Below are positions 13,102 to 13,978 of a DNA stretch of 13,978 bases, piece after piece. Source of the stretch: CAYLOP01 sp964385305 (GTDB taxonomy: Bacteria > Chloroflexota > Anaerolineae > Anaerolineales > E44-bin32); assembly GCA_964385305.1 (NCBI GenBank), contig CAYLOP010000079.1, forward strand, positions 1 to 13,978, written 5' to 3'. The position numbers and the translations under genes were made by a program. The notes below the pieces were generated by a model that did not search any database, was not told the DNA's origin, and saw only the letters and a program-made list of their open reading frames with translations. Numbering within the stretch: position 1 is the stretch's first letter; every line of letters begins with the position of its first letter.

Positions 13102-13978
13102 ATGAATCACTACTCCGAGATTGTTCGCCGCAAACTGACTCGGGCATTGTCCTACCCAGAGCGGACCCTGCGTGCTCTAGCTTCGATCGCCGTGGGCGCC
13201 AGCACCTTGTTAACCGAATCCCTCTTGCCCAGATCACTGCGCGGGACGACTCTCTACCAGATCACGCTCGGCATGATGCAGCAGTATATCCTCGAAAAAG
13301 TGGCCGGCATGGAGGGCGAATCAACGAAGGCTACGATCGATCTCGGCGACGATTATTTCCGACGAAAGATGGCCGGCACGGCATTGGAAGCGGCAGGGTT
13401 GTTGACGATCGGCTTTTCGCCGCTGTGGGTTTTTGCGATTGCTGGAGATGTTGCCGGTGGCAGTAAGGTGTATCTCAATCGTCTTATCGCACATCTCAAA
13501 GAAAATGGTGTCTTAGATGAAGAGACCAGAGCTACAGAGCTGGTTGATTTGCTTGAGGCTGTACAGCAAGCGACGCGACAAAGCGTAATCGCTGTGGACA
13601 TGCCGCCGCTCTCCCGAGAGAAATTGTCCGCTTTGGCAGCCGAGATGAAGGCCGGTTATGGTCGGGCTTTCGACCACACCACCAATTTGCTTCAGCGGCT
13701 GGACGATTTGTGGGAGCGAATGGAGAAACTGGCCCAGCGGGAGAAAATACCGTTGGAACGGCTTGGTGGTGTCATGACGCTGAGCGCTGTCTCATGGAGC
13801 AGGGTGGGTGCAAACATGGTGCGTGCAGCCAGCCAAACCGGCGTCGAATTGCTCGACGAAGAGATTCTAGAGAGTTATAAGCGAACCCTGGCGGGGATTT
13901 CGGAAAAAGGCTTGGACACGTATATACGTGAGCACATGCGGCCGTTTCTGCAGGCCGCTCGGGCACACTATGACATAA
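13102..13978 (+). CDS. Unrecognised alpha-helical protein, 3' end beyond the window
   Basis: ATG 13102, with AAGAGGA about 8 nt upstream, opens a frame of 292 codons with no stop. The final TAA-like bases of the window are out of frame (last codon ATA 13975-13977), so the gene is partial. The N-terminus is basic (VRRKLTRALSYPER). A hydrophobic region follows at about 94-112 (GLLTIGFSPLWVFAIAGDV). The remainder is charged and helical, with coiled-coil-like stretches (LLQRLDDLWERMEKLAQ). The central hydrophobic patch followed by a long helical tail recalls EcsC-like membrane-associated proteins, but the resemblance is weak and I do not assign it. It probably associates with the membrane and belongs to the same unit as the Nudix gene. 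Minus-strand frames here are shadows. Confidence 0.8.
   Translation, partial: MNHYSEIVRRKLTRALSYPERTLRALASIAVGASTLLTESLLPRSLRGTTLYQITLGMMQQYILEKVAGMEGESTKATIDLGDDYFRRKMAGTALEAAGLLTIGFSPLWVFAIAGDVAGGSKVYLNRLIAHLKENGVLDEETRATELVDLLEAVQQATRQSVIAVDMPPLSREKLSALAAEMKAGYGRAFDHTTNLLQRLDDLWERMEKLAQREKIPLERLGGVMTLSAVSWSRVGANMVRAASQTGVELLDEEILESYKRTLAGISEKGLDTYIREHMRPFLQAARAHYDI

Noticed and set aside
13353..13601. 82-codon minus-strand ORF
   Set aside because: It is antisense to the open-ended plus-strand gene starting at 13102, which has a ribosome-binding site and a continuous frame.

Overview
This is about 14 kb of moderately GC-rich bacterial DNA. It holds many small, loosely spaced, mostly single-gene units and no phage, IS or CRISPR machinery. 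Four secreted lipoproteins with Pro/Thr-rich linkers after the lipobox cysteine and WD40/PD40 beta-propellers, together with an isoprenylcysteine-methyltransferase-like protein, a DUF3795 protein and a BAAT-type hydrolase, resemble gene content seen in Chloroflexota (Anaerolineae-like). That placement is inference from gene style; no marker gene is present.

Layout. Positions 1-190 hold a degenerate tandem repeat array cut by the window edge. Positions 415-5800 carry three beta-propeller lipoproteins: two on the plus strand (415-1980; 2297-4564, with 15 WD motifs) and one convergent on the minus strand (4808-5800). A compact nested inverted-repeat element lies between the convergent pair. Positions 5860-6760 hold a possible tiny membrane protein and a solitary Phd/YefM-type antitoxin. 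The antitoxin is preceded by two matched 20-bp inverted repeats and followed by a strong hairpin, with no toxin gene. Positions 6760-7150 are essentially empty. Positions 7180-8629 hold a membrane methyltransferase, a Cys-rich DUF3795 protein and a four-helix membrane protein. Positions 8871-9686 encode a BAAT_C-like alpha/beta hydrolase, convergent with a fourth propeller lipoprotein (9850-11022, minus). A hairpin that can act as a terminator separates the two.

The right end (11296-13978) looks like one plus-strand transcription unit. In order it has a small membrane ORF broken by an in-frame TAA, a membrane-anchored protein with two Nudix domains (the first with a damaged Nudix box, the second intact), a 35-codon fragment resembling the C-terminus of a CPBP (Abi) membrane protease, a four-helix membrane protein, and a long unrecognised alpha-helical protein that runs off the window with no stop. 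This is the best candidate for an undescribed system: a membrane-tethered nucleotide-hydrolase module with membrane partners of unknown function. The evidence for that is context only.
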